A DNA stretch of 64,000 nt from Bryobacterales bacterium. GTDB lineage: Bacteria > Acidobacteriota > Terriglobia > Bryobacterales > Bryobacteraceae. A program made the position numbers and the translations under genes. The notes beneath the pieces were generated by a model, which worked only from the letters and a program-made list of their open reading frames with translations, was not told the origin of the DNA and did not search any database. Positions within the stretch are counted from its first letter, which is position 1; every line of letters starts with the position of its first letter. Location: contig JAIXKK010000157.1 of assembly GCA_026954325.1 (NCBI GenBank), positions 1-64,000 of the forward strand, read 5' to 3'. Shown here piece by piece: positions 7,506-16,173 of this stretch.

Positions 7506-9743
7506 TTACCGAAGGACGATCTTGTGGAGACCGGCGTTTCCGGCCGCATCGTAGGCGCGGAAAACGAGCAGGTGTTCGCCTGGGGAGACGGCGTTCGCGG
7601 TTCCATGAAACTGTTCTTTCATTGAATCGGCGACGCCGTCATCGACGAGTAGCGGGACCCAGGGGCCGGCATCGAGCGAATACTCGGCGCGGCGGATGGA
7701 GGAAGTGGAGTCTTCGGCTGTCAATTCGATCTCGATGGCGGATCCGTTGCGGCGGGCGGAGGCGGATACGAGCGGGGGAGTGTTGTCGACGAGGAACGGA
7801 GCGCTGATCAGTTCCCCTTCGCGGGCGTTGGGCAACGGGTTGGAGGGCGCGTCGGAGGCTATGACGCGGAACAGATATCTGCCGTCGGCGAGGGAATCGC
7901 CATCCAGTGTCAGCGCCAGGTCGGTCCAGTTTGCTTTGAGGAGCTTCCACTGCTGCTCTTCCTCTCCACGAAAGTAGACCGAGTAACTCAACTTGTCGCC
8001 GTCGGGGTCTTCCGCCTGCCAGGAGATGACAAGCTGTCCGCCGGAGCCCCGGGAGACGGTCTGGGTGGGGTTGCCGGCCGAGGTTGCGGTGCTGTCGCCG
8101 GAATCGGTGACGGTGATGCTGTAGACGGAATTCGCGGGCGATGCCGCGGCGGCAGGCTTTGCGGGCTGCGCCGCGGACTGCGCCGTCAATTGGATGCTCT
8201 TCACGATGGGCGGAGTGTTCTGGGGCAGATAGGCGATGGTGACACTATCCAACTCCGGCGTGCGGCCGCCGGCGCCCGTGAGTTCCGCTTTCCATTGGAT
8301 GTAGCGCGCGTTGGGGCTCTTCACCATGGCGCCGGATGCGGTGGCCGGTTCGGACCAATCGCTCCAGGTCTTGTCGGGACGCGCGGAGTTTCCGGAGCGG
8401 GTGGAAATGGAGAGTCCCGTGCTCTGGGGTAAATCGGCCTGCCAGGAGAGCCTGCCCCAGCGGGCGGTATTCGAGGCGTCGTGAACGGGCGATTCCAATG
8501 TTCCCTTGTCTCCGGGCTGGGCTCCGATGCGCAGCAGTTTTCCGGCGTGGCTGGTGGCGGCTATAATTCCGGAGGCTGAGGGGATGAGGCGAGTGGCCTC
8601 GCCTTCGCGCGTTTCGAGGATGAGTGTCGCTTTGCGGTCGGGGTCCAGGCGATAGATGCGTCCCTGAGCGTCGGTGGAGAACAGGATGTCTTTGCCCACG
8701 GGAGCGAGGTCGTAGATGTTCTCGTCTTTGGAAACCCAGAGGGTCTCGACGAGGTTGTCCGGATGGATGCGGTAAACGGCGGATTTATCGACTCCCGTCA
8801 AATCGAGGATGGGCGAACTGGAAACGGGCTGTGTGGTTGCCGCCGCCGCGGGTTTCGAGGGTTCCGGTTTAGGCTTGATTTCGACGCCGCTCTGGGTGTG
8901 CGATGATTCGACGGTGATGGTGGTTGTGGGGGCGGTGACAGCGACTCCGCCGCCGATGGAGGCTACCGCGCCCGCTGCGCCCGCCTGCTTTTTGCCGAAG
9001 GAGCCGCCCAGAGCCGCTACATAGAGGCTTCCGTCGGCGGCGGGGACGATGGCGCGGATCTCCGGCAGATTGGCGTCATAGAGAACGAATGCCTTGTCCT
9101 TGGCGGTGATGCGATAGAGCACGCCGTTGGGCTCGGTTCCGGCGAGGAGACGGGATTCGCGGTCGAAGGCGAGGCTGGTGACGTTCGACTGGCCGGTCTC
9201 GTACCACACCTCCCCTTTGCCCGGGCCGGTGATGCGGAATACTTTGCCCTCATCGCCTGTTCCCGCGTAGAGGGTTCCATCGGGAGCAAACGCAAGCGAC
9301 CAGATGTATCTCGATTTTGGATTGAAGTACTCGGTGGCTTTGCCTTTCTCGATGCGGTAGATCCTGCCATCGGGAGAGGAGCCGGCGTAGAGGATGCCTT
9401 GGGCGTCGATGGCGATAGAGAAGACCTCGGGTTCCGGAGCGGTCCACAGTAATTCGCTTTTCCCCTTTGCGTCGACGTGATAGACCTGCCCGCGGTGGCC
9501 GGTGGCGATGTAGATTCCGGAGTGGGGCCCCTGCGCGATGCTCCAGATGACGGGCTGGCCGGAAGAGAACAGCGTCTCGGTGCGCGGAGCGAGGAGGATG
9601 CGTCCGTCGCGCGTCAGCGACAGCCCCTCGAGTCTTCCCTTGAGGAACTCCGGATAGTTGTTCACCTCCCAATACGTTGTGCCGGCGGCCGGCGCGAGGG
9701 ATGCGCCGAGGGCCAGCAGGATTGCCACTTCGATGCGGATCAT
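7506..9743 (-). CDS. Exported beta-propeller protein with Ig/Fn3-like C-terminal domains
   Basis: 745 residues with a signal peptide (MIRIEVAILLALGASLAPAAG). Residues about 40-270 contain repeated blades of the form DGRIYRI, GILYAGSSPDG, GTLYAGTGDEGKVFRI and LLAGTEPNGVLYRI, a WD40/NHL-like beta-propeller; two more blades follow an Ala/Thr/Pro-rich linker at about 330-400. The C-terminal half (about 410-745) has beta-sandwich features, including SWQAEDPDGDKLSYSVYFRGEE and a final DAAGNAGLHKIVLR typical of Ig-like domains. Function unknown; a secreted binding scaffold is likely. Its ATG overlaps the stop of the S55 protease gene as ATGA, so the two products are made together and may act together. 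Confidence 0.75.
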   Translation of the reverse strand: MIRIEVAILLALGASLAPAAGTTYWEVNNYPEFLKGRLEGLSLTRDGRILLAPRTETLFSSGQPVIWSIAQGPHSGIYIATGHRGQVYHVDAKGKSELLWTAPEPEVFSIAIDAQGILYAGSSPDGRIYRIEKGKATEYFNPKSRYIWSLAFAPDGTLYAGTGDEGKVFRITGPGKGEVWYETGQSNVTSLAFDRESRLLAGTEPNGVLYRITAKDKAFVLYDANLPEIRAIVPAADGSLYVAALGGSFGKKQAGAAGAVASIGGGVAVTAPTTTITVESSHTQSGVEIKPKPEPSKPAAAATTQPVSSSPILDLTGVDKSAVYRIHPDNLVETLWVSKDENIYDLAPVGKDILFSTDAQGRIYRLDPDRKATLILETREGEATRLIPSASGIIAATSHAGKLLRIGAQPGDKGTLESPVHDASNTARWGRLSWQADLPQSTGLSISTRSGNSARPDKTWSDWSEPATASGAMVKSPNARYIQWKAELTGAGGRTPELDSVTIAYLPQNTPPIVKSIQLTAQSAAQPAKPAAAASPANSVYSITVTDSGDSTATSAGNPTQTVSRGSGGQLVISWQAEDPDGDKLSYSVYFRGEEEQQWKLLKANWTDLALTLDGDSLADGRYLFRVIASDAPSNPLPNAREGELISAPFLVDNTPPLVSASARRNGSAIEIELTAEDSTSSIRRAEYSLDAGPWVPLLVDDGVADSMKEQFHGTANAVSPGEHLLVFRAYDAAGNAGLHKIVLR

Positions 9744-11494
9744 TCTGTCACTTCCACGGAAATCGTCTTCGAGCCGCTGACCATGACGTTGTCGAGCGGC
9801 ACGTCCAACTCGGCGACCTTCGAATTGTAGTTCGGGGTTGCGGCCGTGCCTTGGGACCGCGCGTAGAGATTGGCGGCGGAAGGCGGCGGATCAGGGATAT
9901 CCTCGCCCTGCGCCTGGAAGGCGGGCTCGGCGCGCCAGACCCGGACATAGGCTTTGGTGTTGCCGCGGAGGTTGTTCAGCAGGTGGACGACCTGATCGGG
10001 CGTGCGGGGAGGAACCATGACGGCTTTGCCGAACTCGGCGAAGTTGGTGAGCAGGGCATCGGAGACGGTGAAGTTCAGGACGCCGGTGGGCGCTCCGCGC
10101 GGCACCTGGTAGGCTGCTTTTCGAGTAAAGCGCCGCCCTTCGCCGGCGAAGACAATTTCGAGATCCACTGTATCGCCGGGGCGTACGGTGCGGCGACGGG
10201 AAGTGACCTCTTCAATGGTGACCTGCCGGCGCTTTTCGAAGGACTCGATCTCGAGGCCGACGGATTTGATGTTGAGATCGCGGAAGCCGCTCTGCATGGC
10301 ATAGGCGACGGGAATAGCTCCGCTTTGGGCGGCGAGCATGGGGATGTTGAACTCGCCGGAGTAGATGTTCAGGGAATTCATGGGGACGGCGTTGGCGAAC
10401 TCGACACGCTGCCGAACGCTGTAGGAAGAAGTGCCGAGGGTGCGCTCGGTGGCGTCGATGGCGGAGAAGGCCGCCATTTGCAACAGGTATGGCGTGAGCG
10501 CGGTATCGCGTACCATCTCGATGTGATATTTCGAAAGACGCTCTCCTCCCTTTACGGTGATGTCTACGGGAACCATGCGCGCCCTGCGGCCTATTTCGCC
10601 GCGGACGGCCGTACTGTAGTCGGCGGTGATGGCTCCCATCCATTTTCTGGCCGTGGAGATCTTGAACGATGTGGAGAGGTTGGGGAGCAGGGCGATGACA
10701 TCGGCGCTGGCGAACGGCATCTCGACATCGCCCATGGAAACGAAGCGGTGCCCGAAGGCGTAGACGCGCTTGCCGTCGATGGCGGTGAGGGTGCCGTCGG
10801 CGCCGACAGTCATGTCGCCGGACATTAGCTGGACGCTGATCATCGAGCCGGGCTTGAGAGCAGCGGGGTCGCCTGCAGGCAGACGGGCTCCGCCGCCACC
10901 GGTGACGCCTTGTCTCGGCTCGAGGCCGAGCGCGCGCAGTTGCGGGGAGAAGGCTTCGATAGCGGCGGGCGTGAATCCGCTGAAGGATAAGGGCGTGGCG
11001 ATGTCGACCAGTTTCGCGTCTCCCCAGGCAAAGGGCGCGGGCGTGACGTTGGCGGCCAGCACTTGCGCCGGTTCGCAGGCGAGAGGGGTGCAGCGGGGCG
11101 CGTTTTCGGCGCGATTGACGGCCTTCGGTTCCAACATCTCCTCAAAGGGGCGGATGCCGGCGATGGGGTCCTTGGAGAAGGCGAAGGCAAGGGCGACGGC
11201 GCCGGCGAGTCTTCCGTTGATATAGACGGGGGAACCGCTCATCCCCTGCATGACGCCGGTGTGCTGCAACGGCCCGCCGCTCAAACGCGCGAGGATGACC
11301 GATTGTTTGGGACCGGCGTTTTCAAGGATGCCGAGGATTTCGACGTCGAAGGGATCCACGCGCTGGCCCGTGAACACCGTGTATCCTTTACCGCGCATGC
11401 CGGCCGTCACCTCCCGCAAGGGCATGTAGGCGGTCTGTGCCCAGGCGCAGAGAGACAGCATTCCCAGGAAAAGGATGCGGATGCTCACACTCAT
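9740..11494 (-). CDS. SpoIVB peptidase S55-like exported protein
   Basis: 584 residues with a signal peptide (ILFLGMLSLCAWAQ). Residues about 24-110 match the peptidase S55 (SpoIVB) domain: MPLREVTAGMRGKGYTVF, then VILARLSGG and the serine motif GMSGSPV at about 84-90, with a candidate His at 78. Later segments (IDGKRVYAFGHRF, FASADVIALLPNL) also fit the family. In Bacillus SpoIVB this domain is a serine protease cutting an envelope signalling protein; in Acidobacteria the substrate is unknown. The remaining 300 residues are unassigned beta-rich sequence. The ATG overlaps the folK TGA, and the propeller gene overlaps its own stop, so this sits inside a tightly coupled operon. Confidence 0.78.
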   Translation of the reverse strand: MSVSIRILFLGMLSLCAWAQTAYMPLREVTAGMRGKGYTVFTGQRVDPFDVEILGILENAGPKQSVILARLSGGPLQHTGVMQGMSGSPVYINGRLAGAVALAFAFSKDPIAGIRPFEEMLEPKAVNRAENAPRCTPLACEPAQVLAANVTPAPFAWGDAKLVDIATPLSFSGFTPAAIEAFSPQLRALGLEPRQGVTGGGGARLPAGDPAALKPGSMISVQLMSGDMTVGADGTLTAIDGKRVYAFGHRFVSMGDVEMPFASADVIALLPNLSTSFKISTARKWMGAITADYSTAVRGEIGRRARMVPVDITVKGGERLSKYHIEMVRDTALTPYLLQMAAFSAIDATERTLGTSSYSVRQRVEFANAVPMNSLNIYSGEFNIPMLAAQSGAIPVAYAMQSGFRDLNIKSVGLEIESFEKRRQVTIEEVTSRRRTVRPGDTVDLEIVFAGEGRRFTRKAAYQVPRGAPTGVLNFTVSDALLTNFAEFGKAVMVPPRTPDQVVHLLNNLRGNTKAYVRVWRAEPAFQAQGEDIPDPPPSAANLYARSQGTAATPNYNSKVAELDVPLDNVMVSGSKTISVEVTE

Positions 11495-12015
11495 ATTCTA
11501 GCGGCGGAGGGAAGCGGCGGCTTCAGGCGCACGTGGAACTCCACTTTGCGCACGCCGCCCTCATTATGTTGCGCGAGCAGTTCACGCATCGAGCGCTTGT
11601 TCACCGGATGGCGCCATTCCGGGGCGAGTTCGGCGAGTGGTTCGAGGACGAAGCGGCGCTCGGGCAGCTTGGGATGGGGGATGACGAGTTCCGGCGTGTC
11701 GACAATGAACCGGCCGAAGAAAAGGATGTCGATGTCGATGATGCGCGGGCCGTTCGGCACGGTCCGGCGCCGTCCCAAGTCGCGCTCGATCGCGTTCAGG
11801 CGCTTCAACAACATGCGGGGGAAGCCGTCCGTTTCACCCTCGAGCACGAGGTTGAGGAACATGGGTTGGCCGGCGAGGTACATCGGCCTAGTCTCATAGG
11901 TGGAGGAAGCGCGGAGCAGGTGTACGCCTGCTTTCGCGATGCGGTCGACAGCGCGCTGGAGGTTATCTTCGCGGTCGCCGAGATTGCTGCCCAAGCCAAG
12001 GAAGAGTTTCTTCAT
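11491..12015 (-). CDS. folK: 2-amino-4-hydroxy-6-hydroxymethyldihydropteridine diphosphokinase (HPPK)
   Basis: 174 residues, the family's usual length. It transfers pyrophosphate from ATP to 6-hydroxymethyl-7,8-dihydropterin in folate synthesis. The N-terminus LFLGLGSNLGDRE and YETRPM are standard, and the signature RTVPNGPRIIDIDILFF at about 84-100 carries the magnesium-binding aspartates; IPHPKLPERRFVLEPL completes the family pattern. The ATG overlaps the ruvB TGA as ATGA and the stop overlaps the S55 ATG, so it is translated as part of the ruvAB operon. No other folate gene except folD (separate operon) is in the window. Confidence 0.95.
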   Translation of the reverse strand: MKKLFLGLGSNLGDREDNLQRAVDRIAKAGVHLLRASSTYETRPMYLAGQPMFLNLVLEGETDGFPRMLLKRLNAIERDLGRRRTVPNGPRIIDIDILFFGRFIVDTPELVIPHPKLPERRFVLEPLAELAPEWRHPVNKRSMRELLAQHNEGGVRKVEFHVRLKPPLPSAARI

Positions 12016-13037
12016 TCAAAGAGCCCGGGTTGGGGTTCGAGGCGGCGGGAGACGCCGAAGTACTGGAAGGCGAGTTCGGTGGCGCGTCTGCCGCGCATGG
12101 TGCGATCGAGGAATCCAAGCTGCATCAGGTAAGGCTCGTACACTTCCTCGATGGTGTCCGCCTCCTCGTCGACGCTGGCGGCGATGGTATTTAGGCCGAC
12201 GGGACCGCCGGTGTACTTTTCGAGGATGGTGAGCATGATCTTACGGTCCACCTCGTCGAGTCCGTAGCGGTCCACCTCGAGCATGTCGAGGGCGACACGG
12301 GCGACGGCGAGGTCGATGTGTCCCTGGGCGCGCACCTGGGCATAGTCGCGCACGCGGCGGAGGAGGCGATTGGCGATACGGGGAGTGCCGCGGGCGCGGC
12401 GGGCGATTTCCTCGGCGCCTTCGAGGTCGACGGTGACTCCGAGGAGCGCAGCCGAGCGCTCGACGATGCGGCGCAACTCGGAGACGTCATAGTGGTTCAG
12501 GCGGAGGAGCAGGCCGAAACGGCCGCGCATGGGAGCGCTGATCATGCCCATGCGGGTGGTGGCTCCGATGGCGGTGAAATGGGGGATGGGAAGGGAGTGG
12601 GTCCGGGCGCCGGGCCCTTGGCCGACGACGATATCGACGCGGAAATCCTCGAGCGCGGAGTAGAACATTTCTTCCACATCCGAGAGCAGGCGGTGGATTT
12701 CGTCGACAAAGAAGACCTGCCGCTCGCGAATATTGCTCAACATGCCGGTGAGATCGAGTTTTTTCTGGAGGACGGGACCGGAGGTGAGATCGATATCCAC
12801 GCCGAGTTCGTTGGCGATGATGTGGGCGAGGGTGGTCTTTCCCAGACCCGGGGGACCGTAGAGCAGCACGTGGTCCATCGCCTCGCCCCGCTTTCGAGCG
12901 GCTTCGATGGCGATGGAGAGGTTCTCCTTGAGCTTGGCCTGTCCGGTAAAATCGTCGAGCCGTTTGGGACGGAGCGCCGCCTCGAATTGGAGGTCACCTT
13001 CCAACGGACTGGCGGAGGCAATGCCCTTCTCACGCAT
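12012..13037 (-). CDS. ruvB: Holliday junction branch migration helicase RuvB
   Basis: 341 residues, full length. RuvB is the AAA+ motor that drives branch migration with RuvA during recombinational repair. Visible features: RPKRLDDFTGQ near the N-terminus, Walker A GPPGLGKTT at about 61-69, Walker B VFFVDEIHR at about 110-118, sensor 1 region FTAIGATTRMGM, the RGRFG arginine-finger segment, and the C-terminal winged helix ending LGFLDRTMRGRRAT. It starts 9 bases after the ruvA stop and its stop overlaps folK. ruvC is not in the window. Confidence 0.97.
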   Translation of the reverse strand: MREKGIASASPLEGDLQFEAALRPKRLDDFTGQAKLKENLSIAIEAARKRGEAMDHVLLYGPPGLGKTTLAHIIANELGVDIDLTSGPVLQKKLDLTGMLSNIRERQVFFVDEIHRLLSDVEEMFYSALEDFRVDIVVGQGPGARTHSLPIPHFTAIGATTRMGMISAPMRGRFGLLLRLNHYDVSELRRIVERSAALLGVTVDLEGAEEIARRARGTPRIANRLLRRVRDYAQVRAQGHIDLAVARVALDMLEVDRYGLDEVDRKIMLTILEKYTGGPVGLNTIAASVDEEADTIEEVYEPYLMQLGFLDRTMRGRRATELAFQYFGVSRRLEPQPGLFE

Positions 13038-13046
13038 GGCTTCAGG

Positions 13047-13646
13047 TTAACGTACCAGTTCGAGAGCCCGCCGGAAAAGCGGTTCGAATTCGGCGGCGAC
13101 ACCGGCGGCGCGGGCCTTGCGGATGGCCGCTTCGGCGGCAGGACGGGGACAGCCGAGGTTGACGAGCGCGGAAAGCACATCCTCGTCGACGGCGCTCATG
13201 GCCATTGCCGGGGTGGCGGCGGCGGCGGGCGCCTTGCCTCCGAGCATTTCGAGCTTGTCGCGCAGTTCGACGACCAGCCTTTCGGCGGTTTTTTTGCCGA
13301 TGCCGGGGACTCGGGTCAACTGGGTCACGTTGCTCGAGCGGATGGCGGCCGCCAGGTCGGGTACGGGGAGGCCGCTGAGCACCGTGATGGCGAGTTTGGG
13401 TCCGATGCCGCTGACGGAGATGAGCTTTTCGAAGAGCATCTTCTCGTCCGGGGTGAGGAAGCCGAAGAGGGCGATGGCATCCTCGCGCACATGGGTATGG
13501 ATGCGCAGTTTCACCTCGCTGCCGGGGCCGGGCAGGGCGCTGAACGTGGAGACGGGGATGGTTACAAGATACCCGACGCCCTGAACGTCCACCACTATCT
13601 CATTGGGGTGTTTTTCGTGAAGCAAGCCGCGGAGAAAGCCAATCAT
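13047..13646 (-). CDS. ruvA: Holliday junction DNA-binding protein RuvA
   Basis: 199 residues, typical length. RuvA tetramers bind the four-way junction and load RuvB. The N-terminal OB-fold begins MIGFLRG and includes VVDVQGVGYLV; two helix-hairpin-helix motifs are visible as LISVSGIGPKLAI (about 78-90) and TRVPGIGKKTAERLV (about 112-126); the C-terminal RuvB-binding domain follows an Ala-rich linker. It is first in the operon ruvA-ruvB-folK-S55-propeller. Only 22 bases separate its ATG from that of the divergent rsmE; a TACAAT at 13668-13663 on the minus strand could be its -10 box, giving a very short leader. Confidence 0.97.
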   Translation of the reverse strand: MIGFLRGLLHEKHPNEIVVDVQGVGYLVTIPVSTFSALPGPGSEVKLRIHTHVREDAIALFGFLTPDEKMLFEKLISVSGIGPKLAITVLSGLPVPDLAAAIRSSNVTQLTRVPGIGKKTAERLVVELRDKLEMLGGKAPAAAATPAMAMSAVDEDVLSALVNLGCPRPAAEAAIRKARAAGVAAEFEPLFRRALELVR

Positions 13647-13668
13647 ATCGTGCGATCATCAATTGTAC

Positions 13669-14394
13669 ATGGCGAGAAGGTTGTTCTTTGTGGATGGCGT
13701 CCACAGCGGGAAGGCGGAGATTCTGGGCGATGAGGCGGGGCATCTGACGAAGGTGCTGCGCGTCGAGAAGGGGCAGCGGTATGAAATTTCGGACAACGAA
13801 CACCTATATCTCGGAGAAGTGGAGGTGGCGCGGCGGGAGCAGGTGGTTTTTCGGATTCTCGAGAAGCTGGAGACGCGGGAATTGCCGCTGCGCGTCACCC
13901 TCTACGCATCTCTGATCAAGTTCGACCATTTCGAATGGATGATCGAGAAGGCAACGGAACTTGGTGTGGAACGGGTGACGCCCGTGATCACGGAGCGGAG
14001 CGAAAAGGGATTGGACCGCGCGGCGGGGAAGCGACTGGAGCGCTGGCGCCGCATTGCGCGAGAGAGTTCGCAGCAATCGAGGCGGTGGCGCACTCCGGAG
14101 GTGGATGTGGCGATTGGGTTCGACGCGGCGCTGTCCGCTCCCGGGGTGCGGTATCGTCTCGAGGAAAGCGGGGCGGCGCGGCCGATCCTGCAGGTTCTGC
14201 CGGTAGACCGGCGGGCGAAGGATACCGTGTCGGTGCTGGTGGGCCCGGAAGGCGGCTGGACCGAAGGAGAGAGACGAGCGTCGGAAGAAGCGGGGTGGGT
14301 GGCGGTTTCCCTGGGACCGGCGGTGCTGCGCGCCGAGACGGCGGCGATCGCGGCGCTGGCCATCCTTTCGGCCGCGTGGCAGACGGCAGATTAG
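13669..14394 (+). CDS. rsmE: 16S rRNA m3U1498 methyltransferase RsmE
   Basis: 241 residues from the ATG at 13669; an in-frame TTG at 13663 would add two residues. RsmE methylates N3 of U1498 in 16S rRNA using SAM through a SPOUT knot. Family features: MARRLFF start, HLTKVLRV in the PUA-like N-terminal domain, KATELGVERVTPV and the RESSQQSRR segment, then the knot motifs VLVGPEGGWTEGE (about 190-202) and SLGPAVLRAETAAIAAL near the end. No Shine-Dalgarno sequence is visible. It is divergent from ruvA. Confidence 0.94.
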   Translation: MARRLFFVDGVHSGKAEILGDEAGHLTKVLRVEKGQRYEISDNEHLYLGEVEVARREQVVFRILEKLETRELPLRVTLYASLIKFDHFEWMIEKATELGVERVTPVITERSEKGLDRAAGKRLERWRRIARESSQQSRRWRTPEVDVAIGFDAALSAPGVRYRLEESGAARPILQVLPVDRRAKDTVSVLVGPEGGWTEGERRASEEAGWVAVSLGPAVLRAETAAIAALAILSAAWQTAD

Positions 14395-14460
14395 TGGTCC
14401 GCACATGAGCGGGCGGCGGAAGATGAAATTACGTTAATCTGGTCACGAAAGGACTTATCC

Positions 14461-15270
14461 ATGCAGCTTCACGAAATCATGAGAACGGGCGTCGTTACAA
14501 TCGGCCCCACGGAAACAGCGAGCGTTGCCTGGACGACGATGAAGCGCCGGCGTATCCATCACCTGGTGGTTATGGCGAAGGCGGGCATTACCGGGATACT
14601 CTCCGAACGGGACCTGCATGGTCCGGACAATTCCGGCCGCCTTGTTCGTGATCTGATGAGCCGCCGTGTGGTGAGCACAGGACCGGAAACCACGCTTGCC
14701 GAGGCGGCTGAGCTGATGCTGGAGCGGAGAATCGGCTGTTTGCCCGTTATGGATGGCGGCCGGCTCGTGGGGATTGTAACCGCCACGGATGTTCTGGATG
14801 AGCTCAGCCGGGAAACGCGTTCGCCGCGGGAGACACCGGGAAGCAGAAAGCGGGCGCCCTTCCCGGCCCAGTTGCCCCGTTCGCTCAAGCCGATAACCGG
14901 CCGCTCAAGAGCGGCGCTGGTTCCCACTCATGTTCGCGTCATGGGAGTGAATCTTAATGAAGAGGGCAAGGAGGACATTCGGCGAAAGCTCGGCACGAAG
15001 CTTGGAAAGTTCGCGGCGTCCATCGAACGTGTCAGTGTCCGTGTGAAGGACGTGAATGGGCCCCGCGGCGGCGCCGATCAATTATGCCGGGTCAAAGTAG
15101 TGCTGAGCGGCCTGCCAAGCATCGTTTGCGAACACCAGGATCGCGCGACCGAGGCCGCGATTGACGGGGCGCTCACCGGGGCGGAACGGGCTGTCCGGAA
15201 GGCGCTACAGCGCGGACGCACGAAGCCTCTCAAAGCCGGCCGGGCCAGAGCATCGGCTCAAGCCGATTGA
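14461..15270 (+). CDS. CBS-domain pair fused to HPF/RaiA-like ribosome-binding domain
   Basis: 269 residues. Residues about 7-55 and 62-115 form a Bateman module of two CBS domains (MRTGVVTIGPTET, GILSERDL; LMSRRVVSTGPETTL, GCLPVMDGGRLVGIVTATDVLDEL), which usually bind adenosyl nucleotides. After a basic linker, residues about 156-250 resemble the hibernation promoting factor/YfiA fold: RRKLGTKLGKFAASIERVSVRVKDVNGPRGG, a Cys and an Ala-rich last helix AAIDGALTGAERAVRKAL. HPF/RaiA proteins bind 16S rRNA in idle 30S subunits. A nucleotide-sensing ribosome or stress factor is an inference. GAAAGGA lies about 8 bases before the ATG; the gene stands alone. Confidence 0.8.
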   Translation: MQLHEIMRTGVVTIGPTETASVAWTTMKRRRIHHLVVMAKAGITGILSERDLHGPDNSGRLVRDLMSRRVVSTGPETTLAEAAELMLERRIGCLPVMDGGRLVGIVTATDVLDELSRETRSPRETPGSRKRAPFPAQLPRSLKPITGRSRAALVPTHVRVMGVNLNEEGKEDIRRKLGTKLGKFAASIERVSVRVKDVNGPRGGADQLCRVKVVLSGLPSIVCEHQDRATEAAIDGALTGAERAVRKALQRGRTKPLKAGRARASAQAD

Positions 15271-15333
15271 AGTCGCGACAGGACGGGCGGGCATCGTACG
15301 CGCGCGCATGGTCCGATGATAAAATCCGAAGCG

Positions 15334-16173
15334 ATGACCCGCCGAAAATTTGCTACCACCTCCGTTGCGGCTCCGGCAGTGCTTTCGGCCGCGAGCACCG
15401 CCGCGAAAAAAGCGCGCAAGGGGAATCTGAAGCAGTCGGTTTGCCGCTGGTGTTACAAGGACATTCCGCTCGAGGATCTGGCGCGCGAGTCCGCGAAGAT
15501 GGGACTGTTCGGCATCGACCTGTTGACGCCGGAGGAATGGCCCGTAGTGCAGCAATACGGGCTGACGCCGACGATGGCATCGGGGGTTTCGACGATTCCC
15601 AACGGGATCAACAGGCTGGAGAATCACGAACTGACCGGCAACCAGTTGCGGGAGATGTACAGGAAGGCGAAGGCGGCCAACGTTCCCAACATCATCATCT
15701 TTTCGGGGAACCGCGGAGGGATGTCCGATGCGGAGGGCATGGACCACTGCGTCACGTTTCTCGACAAGATGAAGGCGGAAGCCGAGGACCTGGGCATCAA
15801 TGTCTGCATGGAACTGCTCAACAGCAAGGTGAACCATGCGGACTACATGTGCGACAACTCGAAGTGGGGCGTGGAGATGTGTAAGCGGGTGAATTCACCG
15901 CGCGTCAAGCTGCTGTATGACATCTACCACATGCAGATCATGGAAGGCGACGTCATACACACGATCCGGGAGAACCGGCAGTATTACGCGCATTTCCACA
16001 CGGGAGGCGTCCCGGGACGCAACGAGATTGACACCACGCAGGAGCTTTACTATCCGGCGATTGTGAAGGGGATCCTCGAAACGGGGTTTCAAGGCTACTT
16101 CGCGCACGAGTTCATTCCGAAGCGCACTCCGCTTGCTTCGCTCGAGGAAGCCACGGCGCTGTGCGACCTTTGA
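15334..16173 (+). CDS. Tat-exported sugar phosphate isomerase/epimerase-like TIM barrel protein
   Basis: 279 residues from ATG 15334; an in-frame ATG at 15316 would add six residues. The start MTRRKFATTSVAAPAVLSAAS is a twin-arginine signal. The rest follows the xylose isomerase-like TIM barrel (hydroxypyruvate isomerase branch): SAKMGLFGIDLL, NIIIFSGNRGGM, INVCMELLNSKVNH (metal-binding Glu), VKLLYDIYHMQIMEGD (metal-binding Asp and His), HFHTGGVPGRNEID and a final Glu in FAHEFIP. Its stop directly abuts the convergent enolase-superfamily gene. The substrate is unknown; export suggests a periplasmic sugar or sugar-acid isomerase. Confidence 0.82.
   Translation: MTRRKFATTSVAAPAVLSAASTAAKKARKGNLKQSVCRWCYKDIPLEDLARESAKMGLFGIDLLTPEEWPVVQQYGLTPTMASGVSTIPNGINRLENHELTGNQLREMYRKAKAANVPNIIIFSGNRGGMSDAEGMDHCVTFLDKMKAEAEDLGINVCMELLNSKVNHADYMCDNSKWGVEMCKRVNSPRVKLLYDIYHMQIMEGDVIHTIRENRQYYAHFHTGGVPGRNEIDTTQELYYPAIVKGILETGFQGYFAHEFIPKRTPLASLEEATALCDL

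Noticed and set aside
13647..13668. Regulatory site between ruvA and rsmE
   Set aside because: Only 22 bases, with just a TACAAT hexamer; no SOS (LexA-like) box could be recognised.
12318..13733. Long plus-strand open frame opposite ruvA and ruvB
   Set aside because: It lies entirely antisense to two clearly conserved genes and its product is low-complexity Gly/Glu/Asp-rich; it is a by-product of high GC.
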